NCBI GenBank assembly: GCA_964581515.1
Contig: CAZOOV010000013.1
Location: 1 to 64,000 of the forward strand
Direction of reading: 5' to 3'
DNA length: 64,000 nucleotides
Source of the DNA: JACJVV01 sp964581515
GTDB taxonomy: Archaea > Nanobdellota > Nanobdellia > Woesearchaeales > JACJVV01
Shown: positions 25,716-34,427 of the stretch, one piece after another
How the letters are laid out: each line of letters begins with the position of its first letter
Numbering within the stretch: the first letter of the stretch is position 1
Made by a program: the position numbers and the translations under genes
The notes under the pieces: generated by a model
The model's database searches: none
The model's input: the letters and a program-made list of their open reading frames with translations, nothing else
What the model was told of the DNA's origin: nothing

Positions 25716-27026
25716 CTATTCAACAGACTTTCTGCCGATTGAATAGTATTTGAAGCCTAATTCTTTCATCTTTTCTAGGTCATAGATGTTCCTACCATCA
25801 AAAATAATTGGTGATTTCATTTTATCCTTGACTTTTTGAAGGTCAAAACTTCTGAATTCATCCCATTCTGTAAGAATTACTAATGCATCTGCATCTTCTA
25901 TGGCTTCTTCTGGCTTCATTGTAAATATGACATCATTGAATTGTTTTAGCTTCTTTGCGTTCTCTTCAGCTACAGGGTCAAATGCTCTTATCTTTGCGCC
26001 TTTATCTTGCAGATGGTTAATTATCTCTATTGAAGGGGCTTCTCTCATGTCATCTGTCTTAGGTTTGAACGCAAGTCCCCAAATAGCCAATGTCTTTCCT
26101 TTGACATCAATCTTGTCAGTTATCATATCCATGAATCTTAATCTTTGCCTTAGGTTTGTATCTATGACTTCATTTAGGATTCCTGTTGCACAATCATTTT
26201 CTTTTAGTGTATTAAGAAGTGCATGTACATCTTTTGGAAAACAGCTTCCTCCAAAACCAATACCTGCATGCAGGAATCTTGGACCTATTCTGCTGTCAAG
26301 ACCTGTTCCTTTAGCCACACTAAGGATATCTCCTCCTTGCTTTTCACATAACTCTGAAAGCATATTGATAAAGCTTATTCTTGTAGCAAGCATTGCATTA
26401 GATGCATATTTGATAATCTCTGCACTCTTTATGTCTGTGTATATTATAGGTCTTCCTGCTCTTTGGATTCCATAATATATATCCTGCATAACAGCTTTTG
26501 CCTTTTCACTTTCTACTCCAACAGCAACTCTATCTGGATTCATGAAATCTTTTATTGCAGCGCCTTCTCTTAGAAATTCTGGATTAGATACCATATCAAA
26601 GTCAGCATCAGGATTTGTTTTAATTATCTCTGCTTTGACTTTATCAGCTGTGCCGACTGGAACTGTACTTTTTGTTATTATGACTTTGTAATCATTGGAA
26701 TATTTTCCAATATCTCTTCCTACTGCGAGTACATATTGTAGGTCAGCGCTTCCATCTTTGTCTTGTGGTGTGCCTACAGCAATGAATATTGCTTGAGAAT
26801 TTTTAACTCCTTCTTCAATTGATGAGGTGAATGATAATCTTCCTTCTTTTGCATTTCTTTCTACTAAATCTTTAAGTCCTGGTTCATAGATAGGAAGGAT
26901 TCCTTTTTTTAGATTTTCTATCTTTTTCTCGTCGATATCGACACAGATCACTTCATGTCCTAGATCTGCAAAGCATGTGCCTGTAACAAGGCCTACATAT
27001 CCTGTTCCTATCATTGTAATCTTCAT
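25716..27026 (-). CDS. ugd: UDP-glucose/UDP-hexose 6-dehydrogenase
   Basis: Oxidises a UDP-hexose to the UDP-uronate with two NAD, supplying glucuronate-type sugars. 436 residues with an N-terminal Rossmann domain (GTGYVGLVTGTCFAD from residue 7), the central domain, the catalytic Cys262 in GFGGSCFPKDVHAL, and a C-terminal UDP-binding domain (WGLAFKPKTDDMREAPS). UDP-Glc and UDP-ManNAc dehydrogenases share this architecture. The overall match is closer to the UDP-glucose type. It is the last gene of the heptose operon, 27 bp after gmhA. Confidence 0.92.
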   Translation of the reverse strand: MKITMIGTGYVGLVTGTCFADLGHEVICVDIDEKKIENLKKGILPIYEPGLKDLVERNAKEGRLSFTSSIEEGVKNSQAIFIAVGTPQDKDGSADLQYVLAVGRDIGKYSNDYKVIITKSTVPVGTADKVKAEIIKTNPDADFDMVSNPEFLREGAAIKDFMNPDRVAVGVESEKAKAVMQDIYYGIQRAGRPIIYTDIKSAEIIKYASNAMLATRISFINMLSELCEKQGGDILSVAKGTGLDSRIGPRFLHAGIGFGGSCFPKDVHALLNTLKENDCATGILNEVIDTNLRQRLRFMDMITDKIDVKGKTLAIWGLAFKPKTDDMREAPSIEIINHLQDKGAKIRAFDPVAEENAKKLKQFNDVIFTMKPEEAIEDADALVILTEWDEFRSFDLQKVKDKMKSPIIFDGRNIYDLEKMKELGFKYYSIGRKSVE

Positions 27027-27053
27027 TTTATTTCTCCTTCTATCTTGTTTTTT

Positions 27054-27620
27054 TTATTTTACTGCACAATTTTTCTCTATAAGTCCGCATAATATGTGTA
27101 TCAATAGTATGTGTGATTCTTGCACTCTTGCTGTATCATCAGATTTAATGATGATCTTACTCTCAGCCATATCTTTGAGTTTTCCACCATCTTTACCTAA
27201 AAATAAGATTGGTGTTATGTTTAGCTCTTTACATTTATCTACTGCTTTTACTATATTTTCAGAATTGCCTGATGTTGAAATGCCGATGAAAGTGTCTCCT
27301 TCTTTTCCAAGTGCTTCTATCTGCCTTTCGAATAGAGTAGAATAATCATAATCATTAACCCATGCTGTTATGACTGAAGTGTCTGTGGTTAAGGCTATAC
27401 ATGCCATGCCTTTTCTTTCCATCTTGAATCTTCCTACTATTTCGCCAGCCATATGCTGTGCGTCAGCAGCTGAGCCACCATTTCCAGCTATCATGATTTT
27501 GTTACCATTTTTTATGGAATCAATAAGTATATTAGCTATATTATTGATATCATTTTCAAGGTCAAGAAGCGTCTTCTTTGTCTCAATGCTGGCTTCAATC
27601 TGCTTCTTTATCTCGCTCAT
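27054..27620 (-). CDS. gmhA: Sedoheptulose-7-phosphate isomerase
   Basis: Converts sedoheptulose 7-phosphate to D-glycero-D-manno-heptose 7-phosphate, the first step of activated heptose synthesis. 188 residues, the normal length. The SIS-domain phosphate loop is AGNGGSAADAQHMAGE (45-60), and GISTSGNSENIVKA forms the second sugar-phosphate loop. Its ATG overlaps the hldA stop by 4 bp, so the two are translationally coupled. Confidence 0.94.
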   Translation of the reverse strand: MSEIKKQIEASIETKKTLLDLENDINNIANILIDSIKNGNKIMIAGNGGSAADAQHMAGEIVGRFKMERKGMACIALTTDTSVITAWVNDYDYSTLFERQIEALGKEGDTFIGISTSGNSENIVKAVDKCKELNITPILFLGKDGGKLKDMAESKIIIKSDDTARVQESHILLIHILCGLIEKNCAVK

Positions 27621-28546
27621 TCTTCTTTTTCCCCTTCCATGATTTCATCTACCTTAACTTGGTAGCATCCAATCTTGCTTACAGAAATACCTGCTGCCTT
27701 GTTTGCTAATTCAGTGCATACTTCAAGATTTTCACCTAATGCATAAAAGAAAACAAATGTCGCTACAACTGTGTCACCTGCCCCTGTAACATCAGCAATA
27801 TCTTTTGCTACAGTTTCGAATAGTTCAGGCTTTTTCTTGCCTTTCTTGAATAGTGCGATTCCTTTTTCACTTCTTGTAAGAAGGACATTTGTGTCGAGAT
27901 CTTTACTCATTCTCTCTGCAGCTTTCAAGTCATCACTGCTGCTCATATTCATCATTAAAGTGCATTCTGTTATATTAGGGGTTATTGCGAAAACTCCTTT
28001 ATACATGTCTTTATCTTTAGTTTTTGTGTCGACAAAAACTGGGATGCTTGTTGATTTGAGATAATCAACCAATTCTTTCGTTACCATGCCTTTTTGGTAA
28101 TCTGATATTATAATAGCATCATACTTATTGGATTTGTTGAATGATTCCTTAATCTCTTTGATATGGTGGTCTTTGAGATTGTCATTTGTTTCATAATCTA
28201 TACGTATTAATTGTTGGTGTTGTGCAATCGCTCTCTGTTTTACTATAGTTGGCCTTTGCTTGTCAACTATAATCTTTGAGTTAATCTTGAATCTCTTGAG
28301 CTCTTTCAGAAGTATGTCTTTGCTGTGATCATCACCTACAACACCGAAAAGGTCGACTTCAGCACCTAATGTTGTAAGGTTTGCTGCAGTGTTACCCGCA
28401 CCTCCTGGTTTGAATTCCTCATTCTTGACATTCAAGATTTGTATAGGTGCTTCTGGACTTATCCTTTCTACTTTGCCATATGAGTATTTGTCGAGTATGA
28501 TATCTCCTACGACGGCAATTTTTGGTTTTGCGTTTTTCTTGCTCAT
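27617..28546 (-). CDS. hldA: Heptose-7-phosphate kinase (HldE domain I / HldA type)
   Basis: Adds the C1 phosphate to manno-heptose 7-phosphate. A 309-residue PfkB/ribokinase-fold protein with the substrate block GGAGNTAANLTTLGA (48-62) and the anion hole and catalytic base in DVTGAGDTVVATF (about 250-262). It matches the kinase half of bacterial bifunctional HldE; the nucleotidyltransferase half is supplied by the neighbouring fusion gene. Each junction in this operon overlaps by 4 bp. Confidence 0.9.
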   Translation of the reverse strand: MSKKNAKPKIAVVGDIILDKYSYGKVERISPEAPIQILNVKNEEFKPGGAGNTAANLTTLGAEVDLFGVVGDDHSKDILLKELKRFKINSKIIVDKQRPTIVKQRAIAQHQQLIRIDYETNDNLKDHHIKEIKESFNKSNKYDAIIISDYQKGMVTKELVDYLKSTSIPVFVDTKTKDKDMYKGVFAITPNITECTLMMNMSSSDDLKAAERMSKDLDTNVLLTRSEKGIALFKKGKKKPELFETVAKDIADVTGAGDTVVATFVFFYALGENLEVCTELANKAAGISVSKIGCYQVKVDEIMEGEKEE

Positions 28547-29604
28547 TTTTTAACAAAGGTTATGATGTCTTTTAAATGGTTTGCTGTGAAATCTACGTAT
28601 TTAGACTTCTTGTCTTTTTCTGTGACATATTTGGATTTTTTTAGCACTGTGCTTGTGCCTGCTTTTTTCCCAGCTATACAGTCAGCAAGCTTATCTCCAA
28701 TTGTCCAGCTTGATGCCATATCAATATTATATTCTTTTTTTGCTCTTTGGAACATGACTGCACCAGGCTTTCTGCAGTCACATGCTCTCCTGTATTTTGC
28801 AATCTTAGCTTTAGGATGATGAGGACAGAAGTATACAGCCTTTATTGTGATATTATGTTTTTTTAGTTGTTTTATTACATGTTTATTGAATTTATGCATA
28901 TCTTTTTCTGTGAAAATACCTCTGGCTATACCAGACTGGTTGGTCATTATGAAAAAAGTATAACCTAATGATTTGAAATGTTTTAACAGTGGGAGGATTC
29001 CTTCCATAAATTTAAATTTCTCTATCTTATGATTGTAACCGTAATCAACATTTATTACTCCATCCCTGTCAAGGAAGATAGCTTTTGTTTTTGGATTCGT
29101 GTTTCTTTTTATTATCTTGTCAATAAGACCAGTTGTCGAGAATTTTAAGCTCTTATCTTTTAGATAAGGTATTATCTTTATTTTTCCCTTATTCTTCTTA
29201 ACTATCTTTGCTTCTATGCATTCTTTAGTGTATTCAGCACCATTGCAATGTACATCTGGCTTTAATTGTTTCAAAAAATTGACAGGAGTTGTCTCATTGA
29301 AAAGAAATAAGTAGTCTATATCTTGCATTGCTGATAAGGTCATTATTCTCTGTTTCTGATCTATTAATGGTCCTTTCTTATCCTTGTATTTCTTGTAGGA
29401 TTTGTTAGAATTAACTCCAACTATGAGGATGTTACCTTGTTTCTTCGCTTCGCTAATTGTGTAAATATGACCTATATGAAGAAGATCGAAGCTGCCGTTT
29501 AGCGTAACTATCTTTTTTCCTTGTTTTTTTAGCTTTGGAACTAGTCTTTTTAGCTCGTTTAGAGTCTTTATCTTTTGCTTATATTCTTTAAAAACTCTTG
29601 AAAT
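28543..29604 (-). CDS. Fusion of heptose-1-phosphate nucleotidyltransferase (HldC) and heptose bisphosphatase (GmhB)
   Basis: The first ATG (29343) would cut the N-terminal domain in half. The frame is open back to 29605, and reading from there restores a whole cytidylyltransferase-fold domain: LNGSFDLLHIGHI with the HxGH motif at residues 43-46, then VGVNSNKSY. No ATG, GTG or TTG lies in this extension. The first possible codon is ATT at 29604, with GGGGGAG (29611-29617, minus strand) exactly 6 nt upstream. The C-terminal HAD domain has DRDGVIN (catalytic Asp about 179 and 181) and the GmhB zinc residues in CPHHP and CDCRKP. One 353-residue chain would thus do steps 3 and 4 of heptose activation. 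A frameshift or sequencing error at the start is the alternative. Confidence 0.82.
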   Translation of the reverse strand: MSRVFKEYKQKIKTLNELKRLVPKLKKQGKKIVTLNGSFDLLHIGHIYTISEAKKQGNILIVGVNSNKSYKKYKDKKGPLIDQKQRIMTLSAMQDIDYLFLFNETTPVNFLKQLKPDVHCNGAEYTKECIEAKIVKKNKGKIKIIPYLKDKSLKFSTTGLIDKIIKRNTNPKTKAIFLDRDGVINVDYGYNHKIEKFKFMEGILPLLKHFKSLGYTFFIMTNQSGIARGIFTEKDMHKFNKHVIKQLKKHNITIKAVYFCPHHPKAKIAKYRRACDCRKPGAVMFQRAKKEYNIDMASSWTIGDKLADCIAGKKAGTSTVLKKSKYVTEKDKKSKYVDFTANHLKDIITFVKK

Positions 29605-29724
29605 TTAAATCTCCCCCAATTGATTGAATAGGATGCTTCTCTCTTATAAAGTTTACTCTAGATATCTATCCTAACGAAATATTTATAATATCATCTTAAA
29701 TAGATTTGTACATTAGGGGTTAAT

Positions 29725-30780
29725 ATGAAAGTTGCTTTAATTACAGGTATTACTGGTCAGGATGGATCCTATTTAGCAGAATTTCTTTTGAATAAAGGTT
29801 ATGAAGTTTATGGTATGGTTAGAAGAGCTTCTACTTTTAATAGAAGTAGAATAGATCATTTAAGAGGCAATTCCAATTTGAAGTTAGTTTATGGAGATTT
29901 ATGTGATTCAAGTTCTATCAATACTTTAATGCATGATATTATGCCAGATGAAGTATATAATCTTGCAGCACAAAGTCATGTAAGAATCAGCTTTGATATT
30001 CCTGAATATACTGGTGATGCTGATGGATTAGCAGTAACAAGATTTTTAGAAGTTATAAGACGTATTGAAAAGGAGACTGGTAAAAAGATTAAATTCTATC
30101 AAGCTTCAACATCTGAATTATATGGGAAAGTTCTTGAAACTCCCCAGTCAGAGATGACTCCTTTTTATCCACGAAGTCCTTATGGTATAGCAAAACTCTA
30201 TGCTTTTTGGATGTGTAAAAACTACAGGGATGGTTATAACTTATTTGCTTGTAATGGTATATTATTTAATCATGAATCTCCAAGAAGAGGAGAAAATTTT
30301 GTAACTCGTAAGATTACAAGAGAAGTTGTAAAAATCAAGAAAAAATTATCCAAATCATTTTCTTTAGGTAATCTTGATGCTAAAAGAGATTGGGGACATG
30401 CAAAAGATTATGTAAGAGGCATGTGGTTGATCATGCAACAAAAAGAACCAGATGATTTTGTTTTAGCAACAGGTGTATCAACTAAAATAAGAGATTTTTT
30501 AGAAATGGCTTTTGCAGAAGTAGGTATTGAAGTAGAAAGTAATGGGAAAGATGGTATTGAAGAAACATACATTAGAAAAGATACAGGAGAAGTCGTGGTT
30601 AAAATTGATCCTAAGTATTATCGCCCTACTGAAGTTGATTTTCTTTTAGGTAATCCTTCAAAAGCTAAAAAAGAATTAGGTTGGAAACCAGAGTATGATC
30701 TTAAAGGTTTAGTCAAAGACATGATTGATGCTGATATGATGCAATTAAAAAAGGAATTGTATGGTAAGAATAATGACTAA
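29725..30780 (+). CDS. gmd: GDP-mannose 4,6-dehydratase
   Basis: Converts GDP-mannose to GDP-4-keto-6-deoxymannose, the precursor of D-rhamnose, L-fucose and related sugars. A 351-residue extended SDR: cofactor loop GITGQDGSYL (8-17), NADP-type MVRRASTF, catalytic Thr129/Glu131 region STSELYG, and Tyr153/Lys157 in PYGIAK. The NHESPRRGENFVTRKI block is diagnostic. AGGGGTT lies before the ATG, with a TATA-like stretch (AAATATTTATAA) about 40 bp upstream. It is divergent from the heptose operon. The product is passed to the reductase that overlaps its end. Confidence 0.95.
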   Translation: MKVALITGITGQDGSYLAEFLLNKGYEVYGMVRRASTFNRSRIDHLRGNSNLKLVYGDLCDSSSINTLMHDIMPDEVYNLAAQSHVRISFDIPEYTGDADGLAVTRFLEVIRRIEKETGKKIKFYQASTSELYGKVLETPQSEMTPFYPRSPYGIAKLYAFWMCKNYRDGYNLFACNGILFNHESPRRGENFVTRKITREVVKIKKKLSKSFSLGNLDAKRDWGHAKDYVRGMWLIMQQKEPDDFVLATGVSTKIRDFLEMAFAEVGIEVESNGKDGIEETYIRKDTGEVVVKIDPKYYRPTEVDFLLGNPSKAKKELGWKPEYDLKGLVKDMIDADMMQLKKELYGKNND

Positions 30781-31621
30781 AGCATTGATTACAGGTGCGT
30801 CTGGTTTTGTTGGACCATACCTTTGGAAAGAACTTGAAGAGCATGGATATGATGTAACTGGTTTTGATCTTAGTGGTGATAATAATAAGATTATTCATTG
30901 TGATATCACAAATGCAGATTTGGTTTATAAGATTATTTCTGAAGAAAAGCCTGATGTAATATTTCATCTTGCTGGTTTTAGTTCAGTTGCAAAAAGTTTT
31001 GGGAATCCAGACTTATGCATGAAAATAAATGTGGATGGAACAAAAAATTTACTCGAAGCTGTTGTTAAAGCAGGTTTGAAGAGTAAAATACTGATAATAT
31101 CATCAGCAGAGGTATATGGTAAGCCAAAAAAAATACCTATAGACGAAAATCATTCTTTGAATCCGCTTTCTCCTTATGGAGAATCAAGAGTGAAACAGGA
31201 AATTATAGCTTTTTCTTATGATCTTCCTGTGATTATTTCAAGATCATTTAATCATACAGGTGAAGGACAGCCTGATATTTTTGTAATACCTTCTTTTAAA
31301 AAACAAGTTGAAGAAGCAGAAAATGAGGGAATAGTATATGTTGGCAATCTTGATGTTATTAGAGACTTTTCAGATGTTAAAGATGTAGTGAAAGCTTATC
31401 GTGTGTTAGTTGAGAAAGGGACTATGGGAGAAATTTATAATGTTGGGAGTGGAAATGGTTATAAGCTAAGAGATGTACTAGATAAAATTATAAAGGCTTC
31501 AGGGAAAAATCTTAATGTAAAGGTTGATACTGAAAGATATAGAAAATCTGATATACCTGAGCTTGTAGCTGATAATACAAAGATTAAAAGACTTGGACTT
31601 ACTTTTAAGGTCCTATTTTAA
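30773..31621 (+). CDS. rmd: GDP-4-keto-6-deoxymannose reductase (GDP-D-rhamnose synthesis)
   Basis: An extended SDR of about 282 residues with GASGFVGPYL (8-17) and the block SRSFNHTGEGQPDIFVIPSF typical of Rmd. Reduces the Gmd product to GDP-D-rhamnose. The Y-x-x-x-K catalytic pair reads YGESR (Tyr135, Arg139), so Lys is replaced by Arg; the preceding Ser is kept (ISSAEVYG). Start is ambiguous: ATG 30773 gives the standard N-terminus, while ATG 30761, four codons earlier, has AAGGA 6 nt upstream. The gene overlaps gmd by 8-20 bp. Confidence 0.88.
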   Translation: MTKALITGASGFVGPYLWKELEEHGYDVTGFDLSGDNNKIIHCDITNADLVYKIISEEKPDVIFHLAGFSSVAKSFGNPDLCMKINVDGTKNLLEAVVKAGLKSKILIISSAEVYGKPKKIPIDENHSLNPLSPYGESRVKQEIIAFSYDLPVIISRSFNHTGEGQPDIFVIPSFKKQVEEAENEGIVYVGNLDVIRDFSDVKDVVKAYRVLVEKGTMGEIYNVGSGNGYKLRDVLDKIIKASGKNLNVKVDTERYRKSDIPELVADNTKIKRLGLTFKVLF

Positions 31622-31624
31622 TCA

Positions 31625-31656
31625 TAAAATAATTTATTAATAAAATAATTTATTAA
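31625..31656 (+). repeat. Two perfect tandem copies of a 16-bp unit
   Basis: The sequence TAAAATAATTTATTAA occurs twice in a row directly after the rmd stop. A related 16-bp periodic unit with the same ATAATTTAT core recurs at 62629-62669. Confidence 0.7.
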
Positions 31657-31671
31657 TTGGTGAGATGTATA

Positions 31672-32403
31672 ATGAAAGGATTAGTAATTCTTCCAGTATA
31701 TAATGACTTTTCGAAACTGAAGTCACTTATTTCAAAGATTCATTTAGATATAATCATTATTGATGATGGAAGCAAAAAGAATATTAAGCCATTCTTATCT
31801 GGTCTTAATTACAATAAGTTAATATCATATAACCTGAACAAAGGCAAGGGTCATGCTCTTAGAAAAGGTTTTGGCTATGCAATACAAAATGGATATGATT
31901 ATGTAATCACTATGGATTCTGATGGAGAACATAATCCTGATGATATAAAGAAGTTTGTGAAATCAATAAAATCTTGTGATCTTGTAATCGGTGAAAGGAA
32001 GATTTACAGATCTTTATTAAGGACATTATTGAATTACATTGGAGGAATTAGTTTCAGATTTTTGATCCCTGGTTTACATGATACACAAAGCGGATTCAGA
32101 GCAATTCGTACAGATATTCTGAAAAAAATTGAATTGGTTTCTGATAGATTTGAAATTGAAACAGAAATACTTCTTGAAGCATATAAGATCAAGTCAAATT
32201 TTAAGATGATATCTATTAAATCAAATCCGATAAAACATAGTAATGTTACTTTAAATGATTATTTAAAAATCAATGATCTTTTTGATAGATGGGTCTTGAA
32301 AAATAAGAATAATCTAAGGATAAATTTTATAAAGAGATTTGTTTTAATGATTTTAGTAAGTGGTGGTATTTTCAGCAGCTGGATATTTAGGAGGTTAAAA
32401 TGA
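31672..32403 (+). CDS. Family 2 glycosyltransferase (polyprenyl-phosphate sugar synthase-like)
   Basis: The start at ATG 31672 is set by GGTGAG 8 nt upstream and by the GT2 opening MKGLVILPVYNDF. 243 residues, with nucleotide-binding DDGS (about 31-34), metal-binding DSDGEHNPDD, and a C-terminal hydrophobic stretch (FVLMILVSGGIFSSWIF) that suggests membrane attachment. This is the layout of dolichol-phosphate mannose/glucose synthases, which make lipid-linked monosaccharides for outside transfer. The GtrA-like protein two genes on, a putative flippase, fits that role. Confidence 0.85.
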   Translation: MKGLVILPVYNDFSKLKSLISKIHLDIIIIDDGSKKNIKPFLSGLNYNKLISYNLNKGKGHALRKGFGYAIQNGYDYVITMDSDGEHNPDDIKKFVKSIKSCDLVIGERKIYRSLLRTLLNYIGGISFRFLIPGLHDTQSGFRAIRTDILKKIELVSDRFEIETEILLEAYKIKSNFKMISIKSNPIKHSNVTLNDYLKINDLFDRWVLKNKNNLRINFIKRFVLMILVSGGIFSSWIFRRLK

Positions 32404-32522
32404 TTGATACAGGATTGATATTGATATATACTCATATACCTTATCATCTGCTTAGCATCATTGGTGTTGTATACCTTCATTTCTTTTATCTAAACCTAAA
32501 AAGAATAAATCAGGTGATATAA
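32400..32522 (+). CDS. 40-residue hydrophobic microprotein
   Basis: ATG at 32400 overlaps the glycosyltransferase stop (ATGA) and has the best ribosome-binding site of the operon, AGGAGG, 5 nt upstream. The product is a single likely membrane helix (LLSIIGVVYLHFFYLNL) with a short basic end. It is too short to assign. The perfect ATGA/TAATG coupling to both neighbours argues strongly that it is translated. Confidence 0.65.
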   Translation: MIDTGLILIYTHIPYHLLSIIGVVYLHFFYLNLKRINQVI

Positions 32523-32650
32523 TGGATACAGTACAAGCAATATTGTGGTCACAAATTCCTATTACAATCGCTATCTTAATAGCTGCGTGGCAGCTCTGGC
32601 TTATTAAGAATGAATTATTGATTATATTGAGGAAATTAACCAAGAAATGA
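32522..32650 (+). CDS. 42-residue membrane microprotein
   Basis: ATG 32522 overlaps the preceding stop (TAATG), with GGTGAT 5 nt upstream, and its stop overlaps the next ATG (ATGA). One membrane helix (SQIPITIAILIAAWQLWLI) is followed by a basic amphipathic end (RKLTKK). With the 40-residue gene before it, it sits between a lipid-linked-sugar synthase and a GtrA-like flippase, so it may be a small subunit of that complex. This is inference from position only. Confidence 0.65.
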   Translation: MDTVQAILWSQIPITIAILIAAWQLWLIKNELLIILRKLTKK

Positions 32651-33063
32651 AACTTCTTAATTTCTTTTTTAAGATATTTAACAATAATAAAAGATTCTTT
32701 TTGTATTATTTAATAGGGAATTTTGTTGCGATTATAGATCTTATACTTTTGTTTGTCTTGACTGATCTATTGCATATTTTCTATCTTATTTCTGCATCAA
32801 TCTCTTTTGTGATTGCATCACTAATACATTTCTTGTTGAATAAGAAGTACACTTTCCAGAATAAGAGTAAAAAATATATCCTACAGTATTTTCTTGTCAT
32901 TATATCTGGTTTAATAACATTACTCTTAAACTTATTATTGTTGTTTGTATTTGTTGAATTCATAGGATTATGGTATATCTATGCTAGAATAATCTCAGCT
33001 TTCCTGTTATTGTTCTTTACATACAATTTTAATAAATATGTAACATATGGTGTATTAAAATGA
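32647..33063 (+). CDS. GtrA-like four-helix membrane protein
   Basis: 138 residues with four membrane segments and the GtrA-family pattern (YYLIGNFVAIIDL near the start; HFLLNKKYTFQNK between helices 2 and 3; YNFNKYVTYG at the end). GtrA-like proteins are thought to flip polyprenyl-phosphate sugars across the membrane. It is coupled by 4-bp overlaps on both sides, within the run GT2, two microproteins, GtrA, deacetylase. Confidence 0.88.
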   Translation: MKLLNFFFKIFNNNKRFFLYYLIGNFVAIIDLILLFVLTDLLHIFYLISASISFVIASLIHFLLNKKYTFQNKSKKYILQYFLVIISGLITLLLNLLLLFVFVEFIGLWYIYARIISAFLLLFFTYNFNKYVTYGVLK

Positions 33064-33905
33064 TTGGTAGGTCTAGTAAATCTAATATGTCTAACATGTT
33101 TACTGTAGATTTAGAGGAATGGTATTGTGATAAGATATTTCCAGGCTTTAATCCAGATAAATCAAAAGATTATGTTATAAGATCAACCAGGCCACTTCTG
33201 CGTCTACTTGAAAAATATAATATCAAGGCTATCTTTTTCGTGCTCGGTTCAATTCTGGATAAGCATCCTGATCTTATCAAGGAGATTCATGAAAAAGGCC
33301 ATGAGATAGCATCGCATGGATATAGCCATAAGACATTATTCAAACTGACTCCGGATGAATTTGAGAAAGAAATAGTAAAGAGCAGGAAAATGATACATAA
33401 AATCACTGGTAAATATCCAAAATGGTTCAGAGCTCCATCTTTTTCATTGTCGAACAAGACAAAATGGGCGCTTCCTATACTAAAAAAACATGGTTTTAAG
33501 TATGATTCAAGCATATTTCCTTTTGAGTCAAGATATTATGGCGTGAATGGATGTCCTCAAGAGCCATATATGATTAATTTTGATGATGTAAGAAAAAAGA
33601 AAGATTGCGGTATAAAGGAATACCCTATTCAAATAATCAAGATATTGAAGATCCCATATATTATAACAGGGGGTTTTTATTTTAGATTGTATCCTAATTG
33701 GTTCATTAATTTTTGGATTAGGAGATTAAATAACAAAGGTAGACAAGTGATGCTTTTTGTTCATCCTTGGGAATTTAATAAAACTATTCCTAAAGCAGAT
33801 ATATCAGCTTTTGGAAAGTTTGTGACTTATTATGGTATTAATAGAAGTTTGAAAAAACTGGAGAGATTGATACGGAAAAATAAGTTTAATAAATTTAAAA
33901 GATAA
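33060..33905 (+). CDS. Polysaccharide deacetylase (carbohydrate esterase 4 type)
   Basis: 281 residues with a NodB-homology core. It opens with TVDLEEWYCD, where the first Asp is the usual catalytic base, followed by FFVLGSI, the metal-binding HxxxxH-type SHGYSH, and RAPSFSLS. The DLEEWY form is common in deacetylases of exopolysaccharide clusters. It would remove N-acetyl groups from amino sugars. No signal peptide is seen, so the substrate is probably a lipid-linked intermediate on the cytoplasmic side. A shorter start a few codons downstream is possible. It ends 1 bp from the convergent acyltransferase gene. Confidence 0.88.
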   Translation: MIGRSSKSNMSNMFTVDLEEWYCDKIFPGFNPDKSKDYVIRSTRPLLRLLEKYNIKAIFFVLGSILDKHPDLIKEIHEKGHEIASHGYSHKTLFKLTPDEFEKEIVKSRKMIHKITGKYPKWFRAPSFSLSNKTKWALPILKKHGFKYDSSIFPFESRYYGVNGCPQEPYMINFDDVRKKKDCGIKEYPIQIIKILKIPYIITGGFYFRLYPNWFINFWIRRLNNKGRQVMLFVHPWEFNKTIPKADISAFGKFVTYYGINRSLKKLERLIRKNKFNKFKR

Positions 33906-34427
33906 TTATTTGCGTTTTTCTAATTTTTTTATGACTTTTGCTGGAACTCCTACAACAACTACATGGTCTGGTACATTTTTTGTTACGACTGCTCCTGCAC
34001 CAACAATAGATCCTTCACCAATTGTGACACCTGGCAGAATTATTGCACCAATGCCTATAAAAGCTCCTTTTTTAATTTTTACAGGTTTAAGAACATCATT
34101 ACCTACATAATCTCGTAAATATGGACCATACCTGGCGTGTGCCATGATAACAACTTTTGCAGCAATGCCTACATAATCTTCGATTGTAATTAACTTAGGA
34201 TGCATTTCATCAATTATGATATCACGCTGTATTTCAACATATTTTCCTATCTTTACACCCCTGAGTCTATGAAGTCTGGCTGGCCACCCATACCACATAT
34301 GGTGCGCAAGACCGCAGAGTATATAATTATAGAAATATTTACATAGTAATCTTGGAATTCCAAAGATGCCTTTATACCCATGTTCTTTTGCAGCATATCT
34401 TAAATTGTAGATATCATCTTTTATCAT
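33906..34427 (-). CDS. Hexapeptide-repeat acyltransferase
   Basis: 173 residues with a left-handed beta-helix built from I/V-G-x-x-x-x repeats (for example IKKGAFIGIGAIILPGVTIGEGSIVGAGAVVTKNVP), and an earlier His in IMAHARYG that is a candidate catalytic residue. Enzymes of this kind put acetyl or other acyl groups on sugars using acyl-CoA. Its start overlaps the end of the DUF35-DUF362 gene by 14 bp, and the thiolase is the first gene of the same operon, so an acyl-CoA link between the three is plausible but unproven. Confidence 0.88.
   Translation of the reverse strand: MIKDDIYNLRYAAKEHGYKGIFGIPRLLCKYFYNYILCGLAHHMWYGWPARLHRLRGVKIGKYVEIQRDIIIDEMHPKLITIEDYVGIAAKVVIMAHARYGPYLRDYVGNDVLKPVKIKKGAFIGIGAIILPGVTIGEGSIVGAGAVVTKNVPDHVVVVGVPAKVIKKLEKRK

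Noticed and set aside
33910..34110. Thr/Pro-rich plus-strand ORF opposite the hexapeptide acyltransferase
   Set aside because: It is the complement of the Gly/Val repeats of the acyltransferase, with no ribosome-binding site.
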